A stretch of 49,969 nt of DNA from Marmoricola sp. (GTDB lineage: Bacteria > Actinomycetota > Actinomycetes > Propionibacteriales > Nocardioidaceae), in the NCBI GenBank assembly GCA_025965195.1, contig JAOPXK010000128.1, positions 1 through 49,969 of the forward strand, read 5' to 3'. Numbering within the stretch: position 1 is the stretch's first letter; the number at the start of each line of letters is the position of its first letter. The position numbers and the translations under genes are program-made. Of the stretch, positions 22,580-31,194 are shown piece after piece. The notes under the pieces were generated by a model. That model did no database searches and had not been told where the DNA came from. It saw only the letters and a program-made list of their open reading frames with translations.

Positions 22580-24033
22580 AACGAGCGATCGCAATAGTGG
22601 CGCTGGCAGTGGCCAGTGTGCTCGGCGCACCGACAGCAGCCTCAGCGACCGGGGCGCCACCGCCCGTCTCGCAGACCGGCAAGTGGATGACCGACGGGCA
22701 GGGGCGCGTGGTGATCCTGCACGGCCTGAACCAGGTCTTCAAGGTGCCGCCGTACGAGCCGTCCGCCGACGGCTTCGGCGACGACGACGCGACCTTCCTC
22801 GCCGCCAACGGCTTCAACGCGGTGCGGGTCGGTGTCATCTGGGCGGGCGTCGAGCCCCAGCCCGGTGTGTACGACGATGCCTACCTCGACTCGATCGCGG
22901 CGACCGTGAACACCCTGGCCGCCCACGGGATCAGCTCGCTTCTCGACTTCCACCAGGACCTCTACAACGAGATGTTCCAGGGTGAGGGAGCACCGGCATG
23001 GGCGACCCAGTCCGGCGGGCTGCTGAACCCGAACCTGGGCTTCCCGTTCAACTACTTCGGCAACCTTGCCGAGGACCACGCCTGGGACCAGTTCTGGAAG
23101 AACGCACCGGCCCCTGACGGCGTCGGGCTGCAGAACCACTTCGCCGCTGCCTGGAAGCACGTGGCGCAGAAGTTCCACAACGACCCCGCGGTGCTGGGAT
23201 ACGAGCTGCTGAACGAGCCCTGGCCGGGCACCCTGTGGGAGCCCTGCGCGATCCCGTTGCTCGGTTGCCCGCTGTTCGACGGTGGGCCGCTCACGAGTTT
23301 CTACAAGAGGGTCACGGCCGCGATCCGAACGGTCGACCCGACGAAGACGATCTGGTTCGAGCCGACCACGCTGTTCGGCACGGTCGATGCGAACTCCGTC
23401 GGCAGCCTGGGCGATCCGCACACCGGCTTCGCGTTCCACATCTACTGCGCCACCGAGGCCGAGACCGGGGACAACTCGTTGTGTGCGCCGCTCGACGACC
23501 TGACCTTCGCAACAGCCCAGAACTACGCGAACGCGAGGAAGATCCCTTCGCTGATGACCGAGTTCGGCGCGACGAACGACCTCCCCAACGTGCAGTCGAC
23601 GGTCACCAGGGCGGACAAGAACATGGTCGGCTGGCTGGAGTGGGCCTACACCGGCAACGACAAGACCAGCGCGTCGCCGGACGGACAAGCCCTGGTCCTC
23701 GACCCGAACCAGCCGCCCACCGGCGCCAACGTGCTCACCGCGAAGCTCAAGGTGCTGGCCGAGCCCTACCCGCAGGCAATCGCCGGCACCCCGACCGGAT
23801 GGTCGTTCAGCAAGGGCGTCTTCAAGCTGAGCTACTCGACCACGCGGGTCGGCGGCATCGCACGTTTCCCGGCCGGCTCCGTCACCCAGGTCGCGGTCCC
23901 ACCGATCCAGTTCCCGCACGGCTACACCGTCCAGGCGACCGGCGCGCAGGCGACGACGGTCGGCAACACGCTTCAGCTGAGCTCGTTGGACGGAGCAGCC
24001 ACCGTCAGCGTCACGGTTACCGCGAACCCCTGA
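22573..24033 (+). CDS. secreted GH5 glycosidase, endoglycosylceramidase-like
   Basis: A 486-residue glycoside hydrolase family 5 protein. Residues 1-25 form a signal peptide (SKR, then AIAIVALAVASVLGAP, cleavage after AASA). The (beta/alpha)8 domain shows ILHGLNQVFKVPPY, FNAVRVGVIWAGVEP, LLDFHQDLYNE, acid/base Glu215 in LLNEPWPG and nucleophile Glu330 in MTEFGATND. That pattern fits the endoglycoceramidase/cellulase-like branch. A C-terminal beta-sandwich (from about 400) follows. The start is TTG with GGGAGAGG 8 nt upstream. Substrate (glycolipid or glucan) is inferred only. Confidence 0.85.
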   Translation: MSKRAIAIVALAVASVLGAPTAASATGAPPPVSQTGKWMTDGQGRVVILHGLNQVFKVPPYEPSADGFGDDDATFLAANGFNAVRVGVIWAGVEPQPGVYDDAYLDSIAATVNTLAAHGISSLLDFHQDLYNEMFQGEGAPAWATQSGGLLNPNLGFPFNYFGNLAEDHAWDQFWKNAPAPDGVGLQNHFAAAWKHVAQKFHNDPAVLGYELLNEPWPGTLWEPCAIPLLGCPLFDGGPLTSFYKRVTAAIRTVDPTKTIWFEPTTLFGTVDANSVGSLGDPHTGFAFHIYCATEAETGDNSLCAPLDDLTFATAQNYANARKIPSLMTEFGATNDLPNVQSTVTRADKNMVGWLEWAYTGNDKTSASPDGQALVLDPNQPPTGANVLTAKLKVLAEPYPQAIAGTPTGWSFSKGVFKLSYSTTRVGGIARFPAGSVTQVAVPPIQFPHGYTVQATGAQATTVGNTLQLSSLDGAATVSVTVTANP

Positions 24034-24039
24034 ACCAGC

Positions 24040-24546
24040 TCAGCTCTCGGACCGGACCCACTCCCAGCGACCGGGAGTGGGTTCGGTGAGGGTGAAGCCC
24101 TCCGCGATCGCGCGGAGGTCCTCGCCCTCGACCACGAAGAGCACCGGACCCGCGACATCGACGAGCAACGCATCCGCGTTGTCCTGGACGGCGGCCTGCG
24201 CGGCCTGGCCGACTGTCACGGGCACCGGACGAGCCTCAGGGTTCCAGGTCCGGAGTGAGGCCGCGCAGGTGAAGGCAAGCAGCGCCTGGCGCCCGTCGGC
24301 GCCCTGCATGAGCACGGCCGCCATGTCAGACGTCTTCTCGCGCGCAAGGCCGGTGCCGGCCTCGTCGTACTCCACCTCGCCGAGGACCGCCACCACGGGC
24401 ACGAGCACCCGGGCGTGCTGGAAGACCGCGAGCGTGGCCCGATGCAGCGGCTCGGGCCGATCGTCGTACGCCGCGAGGGCAACGGCGAGCGCCGGGTCGA
24501 CTGCACCGTCGTCGCCGACGAAGCCTGGATCGGGAATGTCACGCAC
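24040..24546 (-). CDS. SseB-family protein
   Basis: A protein of about 168 residues with the family pattern RDIPDPGFVGDDGAVDPALAVALAAY, LVPVVAVLGEVEYDE, KTSDMAAVLMQGADGRQALLAFT and ARPVPVTVGQAAQAAV. The SseB N-terminal fold is named after a Salmonella type III effector, but actinobacterial members are housekeeping proteins of unknown role. The frame is open to 24639; I prefer the GTG at 24546, giving MRDIPDPGF, since residues upstream look unrelated and overlap the divergent gene's promoter. An ATG at 24600 is the alternative. It converges with the glycosidase gene, 6 bp apart. Confidence 0.75.
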   Translation of the reverse strand: MRDIPDPGFVGDDGAVDPALAVALAAYDDRPEPLHRATLAVFQHARVLVPVVAVLGEVEYDEAGTGLAREKTSDMAAVLMQGADGRQALLAFTCAASLRTWNPEARPVPVTVGQAAQAAVQDNADALLVDVAGPVLFVVEGEDLRAIAEGFTLTEPTPGRWEWVRSES

Positions 24547-24595
24547 AACCGATGATCTTGCCAAACGCGGTTGTGTCTCGGCTCGCAGGAGTCCG

Positions 24596-24607
24596 TACAT
24601 TGGAGAG
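24596..24607 (+). promoter_or_regulatory. leaderless-type -10 for the small membrane protein
   Basis: TACATT (24596-24601) followed by GGAGAG and then the GTG start at 24608. GGAGAG is too close to serve as a ribosome-binding site for that GTG. Confidence 0.4.
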
Positions 24608-25051
24608 GTGAACTCCGACTCGTCCGTCTGGACCGCCATCGCGATCGTGCTGACTGCACTCGGCGCGACCTGGACCTACATCGCCTGGCAGAAGCGTGGC
24701 CTGGCCGCCGCCATCCGTGGTGTCGGCTGGACCCTGATCCCGATCGCGGCCTGGATGACGCACACGCTGCGACTGCTGGCCAACATCAGCAGCGATGTCT
24801 CCAGCTGGGCGGCCGGGCTGGTCTTCTCTCCGGTCGTGTGGCTCGGCATCGTGGTTGCCGGCATGTCCGCCGTGCTCTTCGGCGTCTCCGGCCAGATGAA
24901 GAAGCGCGCGATCGGCACCAGGTCAGCAACGGCCGGTGCCGACAATCCCGGCAAGGCGGCCAGGACGCCGAAGCAGGTGTCCCGCAAGCACACCTCCGAT
25001 GACGGCATGGACGACATCGACGCGATCCTGAAGAAGCACGGCATCTCGTGA
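24608..25051 (+). CDS. conserved small membrane protein
   Basis: A 147-residue protein, GTG start. Three hydrophobic helices are visible: VWTAIAIVLTALGATWTYIAW, the GVGWTLIPIAAW region and LVFSPVVWLGIVVAGMSAVLF. A soluble basic tail ends with DDIDAILKKHGIS. Its stop overlaps the following GTG start as GTGA, so it is coupled to the PLP enzyme gene. I do not recognise a functional family. Confidence 0.7.
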   Translation: MNSDSSVWTAIAIVLTALGATWTYIAWQKRGLAAAIRGVGWTLIPIAAWMTHTLRLLANISSDVSSWAAGLVFSPVVWLGIVVAGMSAVLFGVSGQMKKRAIGTRSATAGADNPGKAARTPKQVSRKHTSDDGMDDIDAILKKHGIS

Positions 25052-26268
25052 CCAACCTGTACGGCAGCGTGGCCCGCTATCAGCTTGCCCATCGGCTCGA
25101 CGGTGCGATCGCGCACCTCGAAGATCGCGCCAGTCCCCTGGTCGTGGTCGACCTCGATGCGTTCGACGCCAACGCCGACGATCTGATCCGGCGGGCCAAC
25201 GGCAAGCCGCTGCGGCTGGCATCGAAGTCGGTCCGGGTGCCGGCGCTGATCGAGCGCGCGCTGGCGAAACCCGGTTTCAACGGCATCCTCAGCTACACCC
25301 TGCGTGAGGCCCTCTGGCTCGCTGGCGCCGGCCTCTCCGACGACATCGTGATGGGCTACCCGACCGTCGACCTGGGTGCGCTGCGCACGCTGATCGCCGA
25401 CCCGCACGCCCGCAGGAGCATCACCTTGATGGTCGATGACGTCGCCCAGCTCGACGTGATCGACCACTGCCGGGGCCTCCACGAGGGCGATGTGCGCGTT
25501 GCCCTCGACATCGACGCCGGCCTGCGGATGGGTCGCTCCCACGTCGGGCCGAAGCGTTCGCCCCTCCACGATGCGGCCGAGGTGATCGCGTTCGCGCGCC
25601 AGGTGCACGCGCGCGCCGGCTTCAGGCTCGTCGGCGTGATGACCTACGAGGGCCAGGTTGCCGGCGTACAGGACGCCGTGCCACATCAGCGGGCCAAGTC
25701 GATCGTCGTACGCCGGCTCAAGTCGGCCTCGATCAGCCAGCTGCAGATGCGCCGCGCCGCGGTCGCGAAGGACCTCGCCGACATCGTCGAGCTGGACTTC
25801 TGGAACGCCGGCGGTTCGGGGAGCGTCGAGTCCTCCGGAGCCGACCCCGTGGTCACCGAGATCGCGGCGGGCTCCGGCCTGCTGGTGCCGACGCTCTTCG
25901 ACCACTACGAGAGCTTTCAGCCGCGACCGGCGGCCTACTACGCGGTTCAGGTGGTACGCCGGCCCACGGACGGCATCGCGACCGTCGCCGGTGGTGGCTT
26001 CATCGCGAGCGGACCCGCTGGCAAGGACCGGGCCCCGCAGCCGTGGGCTCCACCGAGCCTGCACCTGACCGGCCTCGAGGGTGCCGGCGAGGTGCAGACA
26101 CCGCTGACAGGCCCGGGTGCGAAGGACCTCAAGATCGGCGACAACGTCTGGTTCCGCCACGCCAAGGCCGGCGAGCTCGCCGAGCACACCAATGTCGTGC
26201 ACCTGCTGAGCGAGGAGTCGATCGTGGACTCGGTGCCGTCGTACCGCGGCCTTGGCCACGCATGGTGA
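25048..26268 (+). CDS. PLP-dependent amino-acid deaminase/aldolase (alanine-racemase fold)
   Basis: A 406-residue fold-type III PLP enzyme. The N-terminal TIM barrel begins TPLVVVDLDAFDAN-like (SPLVVVDLDAFDANAD), with Schiff-base Lys60 in LRLASKSVRVP, then FNGILSYTLREA, and a C-terminal D-threonine-aldolase/D-serine-dehydratase-type domain with the metal-site region GDNVWFRHAKAGELAEH. Related proteins are annotated as amino-acid deaminase/aldolase; the preferred D-amino acid is not visible. The GTG overlaps the upstream stop (GTGA). Confidence 0.8.
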   Translation: MTNLYGSVARYQLAHRLDGAIAHLEDRASPLVVVDLDAFDANADDLIRRANGKPLRLASKSVRVPALIERALAKPGFNGILSYTLREALWLAGAGLSDDIVMGYPTVDLGALRTLIADPHARRSITLMVDDVAQLDVIDHCRGLHEGDVRVALDIDAGLRMGRSHVGPKRSPLHDAAEVIAFARQVHARAGFRLVGVMTYEGQVAGVQDAVPHQRAKSIVVRRLKSASISQLQMRRAAVAKDLADIVELDFWNAGGSGSVESSGADPVVTEIAAGSGLLVPTLFDHYESFQPRPAAYYAVQVVRRPTDGIATVAGGGFIASGPAGKDRAPQPWAPPSLHLTGLEGAGEVQTPLTGPGAKDLKIGDNVWFRHAKAGELAEHTNVVHLLSEESIVDSVPSYRGLGHAW

Positions 26269-26801
26269 ACCTGCCCGACCTCATCCTCACTCCCACCTTC
26301 GAACAGCCACCGACGCTGGGCGCTGCCCGGTTCATCTGCGTCGACGGGCCGGCCGGGTCGGGCAAGACCACGCTCGGCCGTGCGCTCGCGTCCGCCGAGG
26401 GCACCAGGCTGGTCCACATGGACGACCTCTACCCGGGCTGGGACGGCCTCGCCGCAGTCGATGAGCACGTGCTCGGGCTGGTCACGCCGCTGGCCGCCGA
26501 CCAGCCGGGCAGCTATCGCCGCTATGACTGGGACCTCGACGAGTACGCCGAAACGGTGACCGTCTCCCCCAGCCCGCTGCTGGTCCTCGAAGGGGTCGGG
26601 TCCGGCAACTCCGCCTGGTCGCACCTGATCACCACCCTGGTCTGGGTCGAGGCACCCGACGACGTACGCCTGCGGCGCGGGCTCGACCGCGACGGCGAGC
26701 ACGCCCGTGAGCACTGGCTGTCATGGATGGAGCAGGAGACCAGCCTCTTCGCCCGCGAGGCAACTCGCGAGCGTGCGGACTTCATCATCGACGCCAGCTG
26801 A
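26262..26801 (+). CDS. uridine kinase-like P-loop NTPase
   Basis: A 179-residue P-loop protein: Walker A GPAGSGKTT (29-37), VHMDDLYPGWDGL corresponding to the uridine-kinase Asp motif, RRYDWDLDEYAE, LLVLEGVGSG and a lid-type segment RRGLDRDGEHAREHW. Similar small actinobacterial kinases are called uridine kinase-like without demonstrated substrate. The ATG at 26262 overlaps the preceding stop by 7 nt (a GTG at 26265 is also possible). Confidence 0.75.
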   Translation: MVNLPDLILTPTFEQPPTLGAARFICVDGPAGSGKTTLGRALASAEGTRLVHMDDLYPGWDGLAAVDEHVLGLVTPLAADQPGSYRRYDWDLDEYAETVTVSPSPLLVLEGVGSGNSAWSHLITTLVWVEAPDDVRLRRGLDRDGEHAREHWLSWMEQETSLFAREATRERADFIIDAS

Positions 26802-26813
26802 GCCGGCCGTCGC

Positions 26814-27788
26814 TCAACCTTCGAGCCGGTAGTTCGTCCACCGGTTCGTGGCGCTGAAACCGGCCCGTTCGTAGACGCCCAGGGCACCGGTGGGGTTCTG
26901 CGAGTCGACGTCGAGCGACGCGCGGTCGAACCCGGCCGCCTGGTAGGACGCGAGCGCGTGCCTGAGCAGGATCGAGGCGAGCCCCTTTCCGCGGTGCCCG
27001 CGCAGGGTGCCGACCTTGGCGACGTACGCCTCCTTGCGACCGGTGGACTCGAAGATCGCGTCGTACTCGTTGGTCTGCAGGTACGCCGCGATCGCGCCTG
27101 CCTCGTCACGCACCAGGAAGCTCAGGCCGGGTCGGAAGTTGCGGGTACCGGTCACCCACTGCTGCCACATCGGTTCGTCCCACGGCGTGAAGTCGGGATG
27201 GTCGAGGAAGGCGAGGTTGTGCGCCTCGCGCAAGGCGTCAGCATCCGCGTCGGTGTACGACTCGATGACCAGGCCTTCGGGAACCGCGTCAGCGGCAGCG
27301 ATCTCCCCGGTCGTCGTCGCCTCCATCTGGACGGACCAGCGGTGCGGTTTCAGACCAGCCGCGGTGAAGAGCTCGGCCTGGTCGGTGTTGGTGCTCATCC
27401 CGCTGGCGGTGAGGACCGCCCGGACGGCGTCGTCACGCTCACGCACATAGGCGAGTCCGCGGGTGACCATGTCGGTCACCAGGAGCGAACCGATTCCCTG
27501 TCCTCGGCGGTCGGGATGAACGGCACCGTCGAGCGTCACGCTCTGCTCGCCGTCGTTCACGGCCCGTGGGAACAGCCGCCAGTGACCGACGATCTCGCCG
27601 TCGATCTCCGCGAGAACCCAGTCCGTCGACGGGTCGGTGAGCGGGCTGTCGAGTTCCTCGAGCACGTCGTCGGTGTTGTAGTGCTCGCCCGTCCGGTCGA
27701 CGGCCTCCACGACAGCCAGGAAGTCGTTCAAGCGGGTCGCGTCGGCACGGGTCATCGGGCGCATGGTCGGCTCGGTCGGCTCGGTCAC
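26814..27788 (-). CDS. double-GNAT acetyltransferase
   Basis: A 324-residue protein with two GNAT domains in tandem. The first has the acetyl-CoA loop DRRGQGIGSLL (about 95-105); the second has GTLRGHRGKGLASILLRHAL, then DVDSQNPTGALGVYERAGF, the typical GNAT end. The layout is like mycothiol synthase MshD, but the family also includes other actinobacterial acetyltransferases, so the substrate is open. The GTG start at 27788 has TAGCGT 7 nt upstream. Convergent with the kinase gene, 12 bp apart. Confidence 0.8.
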   Translation of the reverse strand: MTEPTEPTMRPMTRADATRLNDFLAVVEAVDRTGEHYNTDDVLEELDSPLTDPSTDWVLAEIDGEIVGHWRLFPRAVNDGEQSVTLDGAVHPDRRGQGIGSLLVTDMVTRGLAYVRERDDAVRAVLTASGMSTNTDQAELFTAAGLKPHRWSVQMEATTTGEIAAADAVPEGLVIESYTDADADALREAHNLAFLDHPDFTPWDEPMWQQWVTGTRNFRPGLSFLVRDEAGAIAAYLQTNEYDAIFESTGRKEAYVAKVGTLRGHRGKGLASILLRHALASYQAAGFDRASLDVDSQNPTGALGVYERAGFSATNRWTNYRLEG

Positions 27789-27801
27789 CGGGCAAACGCT
27801 A
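27789..27801 (-). promoter_or_regulatory. leaderless-type -10 for the acetyltransferase
   Basis: TAGCGT (27796-27801) followed by 7 nt and the GTG start. Confidence 0.45.
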
Positions 27802-27880
27802 TCGCCGCCGCGAGCCGAGCAGGTCAAACGGGTCGGGCGTGAAGATCGGCGCGCAGCGGGCGACCTCCCGGACGTGGCCA

Positions 27881-27893
27881 TAGGGTGCGATTC
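27881..27893 (+). promoter_or_regulatory. leaderless-type -10 for the epimerase-like gene
   Basis: TAGGGT (27881-27886) followed by 7 nt and the ATG at 27894. It decides the start: a GTG nine bases upstream falls within the -10 box itself. Confidence 0.45.
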
Positions 27894-28787
27894 ATGGGGT
27901 TTCCGACAGGCGCACAGTTCACGATCACGGCCGCGGGCTACTCCGCGACCGTTGTGGAGGCCGGTGGTGGCCTCCGGACCCTGACGTACGCCGGCGCGGA
28001 TCTCGTCGCCGGCTACGGACCGACCGAGGTCATCACGGGTGCTCGCGGGCAGCTGCTGATGCCATGGCCGAACCGGATCCGCGACGGTGCCTATTCGTAC
28101 GCCGGTTCCGCCCAGCAGCTGCCGCTGTCGGAGCCGAAGCTCACGAACGCCTCGCACGGCCTGGTCCGCTGGTGCTCCTGGCAGCCGATCGCTGTCGCCA
28201 CCGACCGCGTCAGGCTCGGCTACCGGCTGATGGCGCAGTCCGGCTATCCCTGGACACTCGCACTCACCGCGACGTACGCCGTGGCCACGACCGGCCTCAC
28301 CGTCACGCTGTCCGCGACCAACGAGTCACCCTCACCAGCGCCCTTCGCGGCCGGGATGCATCCGTATCTGACGGTCGGGGAGCCCGTGGACGCCCTGACG
28401 CTGACCATGCCCGCAGCAAGACGTCAGCTGGTCGACGAGCGGCTGCTTCCAACCGCGACCGAGCCGGCGGCCGGGGAGTGGGACTTCCGGGGCGGGCGGC
28501 CGATCGGCACCTTGAAGCTCGACGACGCGTTCACCTCGTTGACCCGCGACGCGGACGGGCGCGCCGTCGTACGGCTGGAGGGCTCGCGCGCGGTCGAGCT
28601 GTGGCTCGACGAGTCCTGGCACTGGATGCAGGTCTTCACCGGCGACACGTTGTCCTCCGGGGCACGCGCAGCCGTCGCGGTCGAGCCGATGACCGCGCCC
28701 GCAGATGCCTTCAACTCAGGCGCCGACCTGATCGCGCTGGCGCCCGGGCAGACCTGGTCCGGCAGCTACGGGATCCACACCGGCTGA
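27894..28787 (+). CDS. aldose 1-epimerase family protein
   Basis: A 297-residue beta-sandwich protein of the mutarotase superfamily, which interconverts sugar anomers. It has PWPNRIRDGAYSYAG, NASHGLVRW with a catalytic-type His, FAAGMHPYLTVG with a second His, and VEPMTAPADAFNSG with the likely catalytic Glu. Length and order fit the actinobacterial aldose 1-epimerase group. No signal peptide. The natural sugar is unknown. Confidence 0.85.
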   Translation: MGFPTGAQFTITAAGYSATVVEAGGGLRTLTYAGADLVAGYGPTEVITGARGQLLMPWPNRIRDGAYSYAGSAQQLPLSEPKLTNASHGLVRWCSWQPIAVATDRVRLGYRLMAQSGYPWTLALTATYAVATTGLTVTLSATNESPSPAPFAAGMHPYLTVGEPVDALTLTMPAARRQLVDERLLPTATEPAAGEWDFRGGRPIGTLKLDDAFTSLTRDADGRAVVRLEGSRAVELWLDESWHWMQVFTGDTLSSGARAAVAVEPMTAPADAFNSGADLIALAPGQTWSGSYGIHTG

Positions 28788-28789
28788 TA

Positions 28790-29060
28790 ACGCTGACCCG
28801 GCGCGTACGTGCAGGTTTTTCACGCTGACCCGGCGCGTACGCGCAGGTTCTTCACGCTGACCCGGCCCATACGCGCAGGTTCTTCACGCTGACCCGGCGC
28901 ACAGCTGCAGTTGTCGAGCACTGAACGCCTCCCGGCGGCACGACCGGATCGGCCAGCCATTCGGCCAGGGCTGGCGTATACGCGCCGGGTCGACGTACAG
29001 GATGTGCACGCATGCGCCGGGTCAGCGTTGGAAACCTGCACCTATGAGCCGGGTCAGCGT
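28790..29060. repeat. 32-bp periodic array: four forward then three inverted units
   Basis: Spacer between two convergent genes. The core ACGCTGACCCGG is perfect at 28790, 28822, 28854 and 28886. Its reverse complement is at 28985 (2 mismatches), 29017 and 29049 (both perfect). Spacing is exactly 32 bp within each half. The remainder of each unit also repeats (TACG.GCAGGTTCTTC type). The halves are separated by about 87 bp of non-repeated sequence. It begins 2 bp after the epimerase stop and ends 12 bp before the PH-gene stop. Confidence 0.9.
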
Positions 29061-29072
29061 AAAAAGGGTGAG

Positions 29073-29543
29073 CTAGTCGTTGGGGAGGTCGCGGGTCTGG
29101 CTGGCGATCAGCCTGCGGATAGCGCGTACGGCGTCGGTGGCCCGCTTGCCGTCGGAGCTCTGCAGGGCGATCACCGAGATCGACGTGCCGTCGGAGAGGT
29201 CCATGCCCGCCCACGGCGCCCCGCGGCGCAGGTTCATGCCAACCACCTGCGACCACTCGTAGTCGCGGCGCCGATAGCCGTTCACGATCGTCACGCCGCT
29301 GCTCGTGGCCGTGATCCGGCAGCGCATCAGACCGAACCAGACGGAGAAGGCGAGCAGGCCCATCGCCACCATGGTCAGCTCCTGGAAGAACGTGAACTTC
29401 GCCCGCGTCTCGGGACCGAACGCGATCCAGACGCCAATGGTCAGGATGAACAGCCCGCCGCCGAAGATCGTCCCGGCGAAGCGGGTGCCGAACGGCCGCC
29501 AGGTGTGCGGCAGCTCCACGGTCGGGACGGACTCGGTGGACAT
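29073..29543 (-). CDS. PH-domain-containing membrane protein
   Basis: A 156-residue protein with two membrane helices (about 22-42 and 54-72) and a C-terminal bacterial PH-like (bPH6) region: CRITATSSGVTIVNGYRRRDYEWSQ-type start, then MNLRRGAPWAGMDLSDG. Similar proteins follow rib/his genes in other actinobacteria. It starts 10 nt after the hisG stop and is probably the last gene of that transcript. Function unknown. Confidence 0.8.
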   Translation of the reverse strand: MSTESVPTVELPHTWRPFGTRFAGTIFGGGLFILTIGVWIAFGPETRAKFTFFQELTMVAMGLLAFSVWFGLMRCRITATSSGVTIVNGYRRRDYEWSQVVGMNLRRGAPWAGMDLSDGTSISVIALQSSDGKRATDAVRAIRRLIASQTRDLPND

Positions 29544-29553
29544 CAGCGCACCG

Positions 29554-30423
29554 TCACAACCGGCAGGCGTGGATGTCGGTCAGCAGGATGCCTCTGGCAC
29601 CGATCTCGTACAGGTCGTCCATCAGCTGCTGGGCACCGACGCGGGGCACCATCGAACGCACCGCGACCCACCCCTCGCGATGAAGCGGGGACACCGTCGG
29701 GCTCTCGATGCCGGGAGTCAGCGCGACGGCCTGCTCGACGGCGGTGTCGCGAATGTCGTAGTCCATCATCACGTAGGAACGCGCGGCCAGAACGCCGTCG
29801 ATGCGCCGGCGGAGCACCTGGAAACCCTCGGGCTCGGGGGCCTCTGACCGGGTGATCATCACGGCTTCGGACTCGAGGATCACCTCGCCGACGATCTCCA
29901 GACCGGCCTGCTTCATCGTGCTGCCGGTCTCGACGACGTCCGCGATCACGTCCGCGACGCCGAGCTGGATGCTGGTCTCGACAGCGCCGTCGAGCCGGAT
30001 CACCTCGGCTTCGATCCCTTCGTGCTCGAGGTAGCGCTGCACCACTCCGACGTACGACGTGGCGATGCGCTTGCCGGCGAGCTCCTTCAGCGAGGGAAGG
30101 GACCCCGGCCGGGCGGCGAAGCGGAAGAGCGAGCGCCCGAAGCCGAGCGGGATGGCTTCTTCGGCCTTCGCCCCGGAGTCGAGCAGCAGGTCGCGACCGG
30201 TGATGCCGACGTCGAGGGTGCCGGCTCCGACGTACAACGCGATGTCGCGGGGACGCAGATAGAAGAACTCCACACCGTTGGCGGTGTCGAGCAGCGTGAG
30301 CTCCTTCGGGTCGTGGCGCTGGCGATAGCCGGCCTCACGCAGGATCTCGGACGCAGACGTGGACAGGGAACCCTTGTTGGGCAGGGCGATCCTCAGCAGG
30401 CGAGGAGAGGTATCAGAAGTCAT
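29554..30423 (-). CDS. hisG: ATP phosphoribosyltransferase, long form
   Basis: First step of histidine synthesis: ATP + PRPP to phosphoribosyl-ATP. The 289-residue product has LRIALPNKGSL, YLRPRDIALYVGAGTLDVGITGRDL, the PRPP loop ADVIADVVETGSTMKQAGL, and a C-terminal ACT-like regulatory domain (about 215-289), so it is the HisZ-independent, histidine-inhibited type. ATG at 30423. Confidence 0.96.
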   Translation of the reverse strand: MTSDTSPRLLRIALPNKGSLSTSASEILREAGYRQRHDPKELTLLDTANGVEFFYLRPRDIALYVGAGTLDVGITGRDLLLDSGAKAEEAIPLGFGRSLFRFAARPGSLPSLKELAGKRIATSYVGVVQRYLEHEGIEAEVIRLDGAVETSIQLGVADVIADVVETGSTMKQAGLEIVGEVILESEAVMITRSEAPEPEGFQVLRRRIDGVLAARSYVMMDYDIRDTAVEQAVALTPGIESPTVSPLHREGWVAVRSMVPRVGAQQLMDDLYEIGARGILLTDIHACRL

Positions 30424-30434
30424 GAGAGGCGCTT

Positions 30435-30698
30435 TCAGAGGTGTGAGTAGACGTCTTCGAGGGAGATTCCGGCGGCGAGCATCAGCACCTGTGCGTGGTA
30501 CAGCAACTGGCTGATCTCCTCGGCCGCCCGCTCATGGCCCTCATGCTCGGCGGCCATCCACGACTCGGCGGCCTCCTCGACAAGCTTCTTGCCGATGAAG
30601 TGCACGCCGGCGTCGAGCTCCGCCACGGTGCCGGAGCCCTCGGGACGGGTCGCAGCCTTCTCACTCAGCTCGGCCCAGAGCTCCTCGAACGTCTTCAC
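30435..30698 (-). CDS. hisE: phosphoribosyl-ATP pyrophosphohydrolase
   Basis: Second histidine step. An 87-residue all-alpha MazG-like protein with [21 protein letters not shown] and [17 protein letters not shown], which carry the metal-binding Glu/Asp positions. GTG start, 4 nt after the ribH stop, tying hisE-hisG to the riboflavin genes. Confidence 0.95.
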   Translation of the reverse strand: MKTFEELWAELSEKAATRPEGSGTVAELDAGVHFIGKKLVEEAAESWMAAEHEGHERAAEEISQLLYHAQVLMLAAGISLEDVYSHL

Positions 30699-30702
30699 GG
30701 CC

Positions 30703-31194
30703 TCAGCCTAGGGGGTCGCGTCTCTTGATTTTGCGCAAGGTCGTGGCGGTGAGAAGGGCAGCGGTCGTCGCGTCGTACCCCTTGTCCTCAAAGGATCCTT
30801 CGAGTCCGGCACGCGCGAGCGCCTGCTGCTCGCTGTCGCAGGTGAGTACGCCGAAGCCGACGGCAGCACCGGTGTCGAGCGCAACCCGGGTCAACCCGTC
30901 GGTCGCTGCATGACAGACGTACTCGAAGTGCGGGGTGTCTCCACGGATCACCACGCCGAGCGCGACGATCGCGTCAAAGCCCTGCTGGGCAAGCGCGTTC
31001 GCCACCACCGGCAGCTCGAAACAGCCAGCCACCCGGACCGTGACCGGCGCCTCGACCTGACAGTCGTTCAGCGCCTTCTCGGCACCGTTGATCAGTCCGT
31101 TCATCACCACCTCGTGCCAGCTCGCTGCGACGATCGCGACGCGAAGGTCGTGACAGTCGATCGGCCGGGTGACCGGCGCTCCGTCACCACTCAT
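30703..31194 (-). CDS. ribH: 6,7-dimethyl-8-ribityllumazine synthase
   Basis: Condenses the pyrimidine and dihydroxybutanone phosphate to lumazine. A 163-residue protein with [55 protein letters not shown] (catalytic His region) and [17 protein letters not shown]. Its ATG overlaps the ribBA stop as ATGA, with GGAG upstream; the frame is open further upstream but there is no coding signal. Confidence 0.96.
   Translation of the reverse strand: MSGDGAPVTRPIDCHDLRVAIVAASWHEVVMNGLINGAEKALNDCQVEAPVTVRVAGCFELPVVANALAQQGFDAIVALGVVIRGDTPHFEYVCHAATDGLTRVALDTGAAVGFGVLTCDSEQQALARAGLEGSFEDKGYDATTAALLTATTLRKIKRRDPLG

Noticed and set aside
22573-28787. Genomic island around the GH5 gene
   Set aside because: Base composition and start-codon use resemble the rest, and there is no integrase, tRNA or flanking repeat; ordinary accessory genes explain it.
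28790-29060. CRISPR array
   Set aside because: The repeated core is only 12 bp, the between-core sequence is itself partly conserved, half the units are inverted, and no cas gene is nearby.
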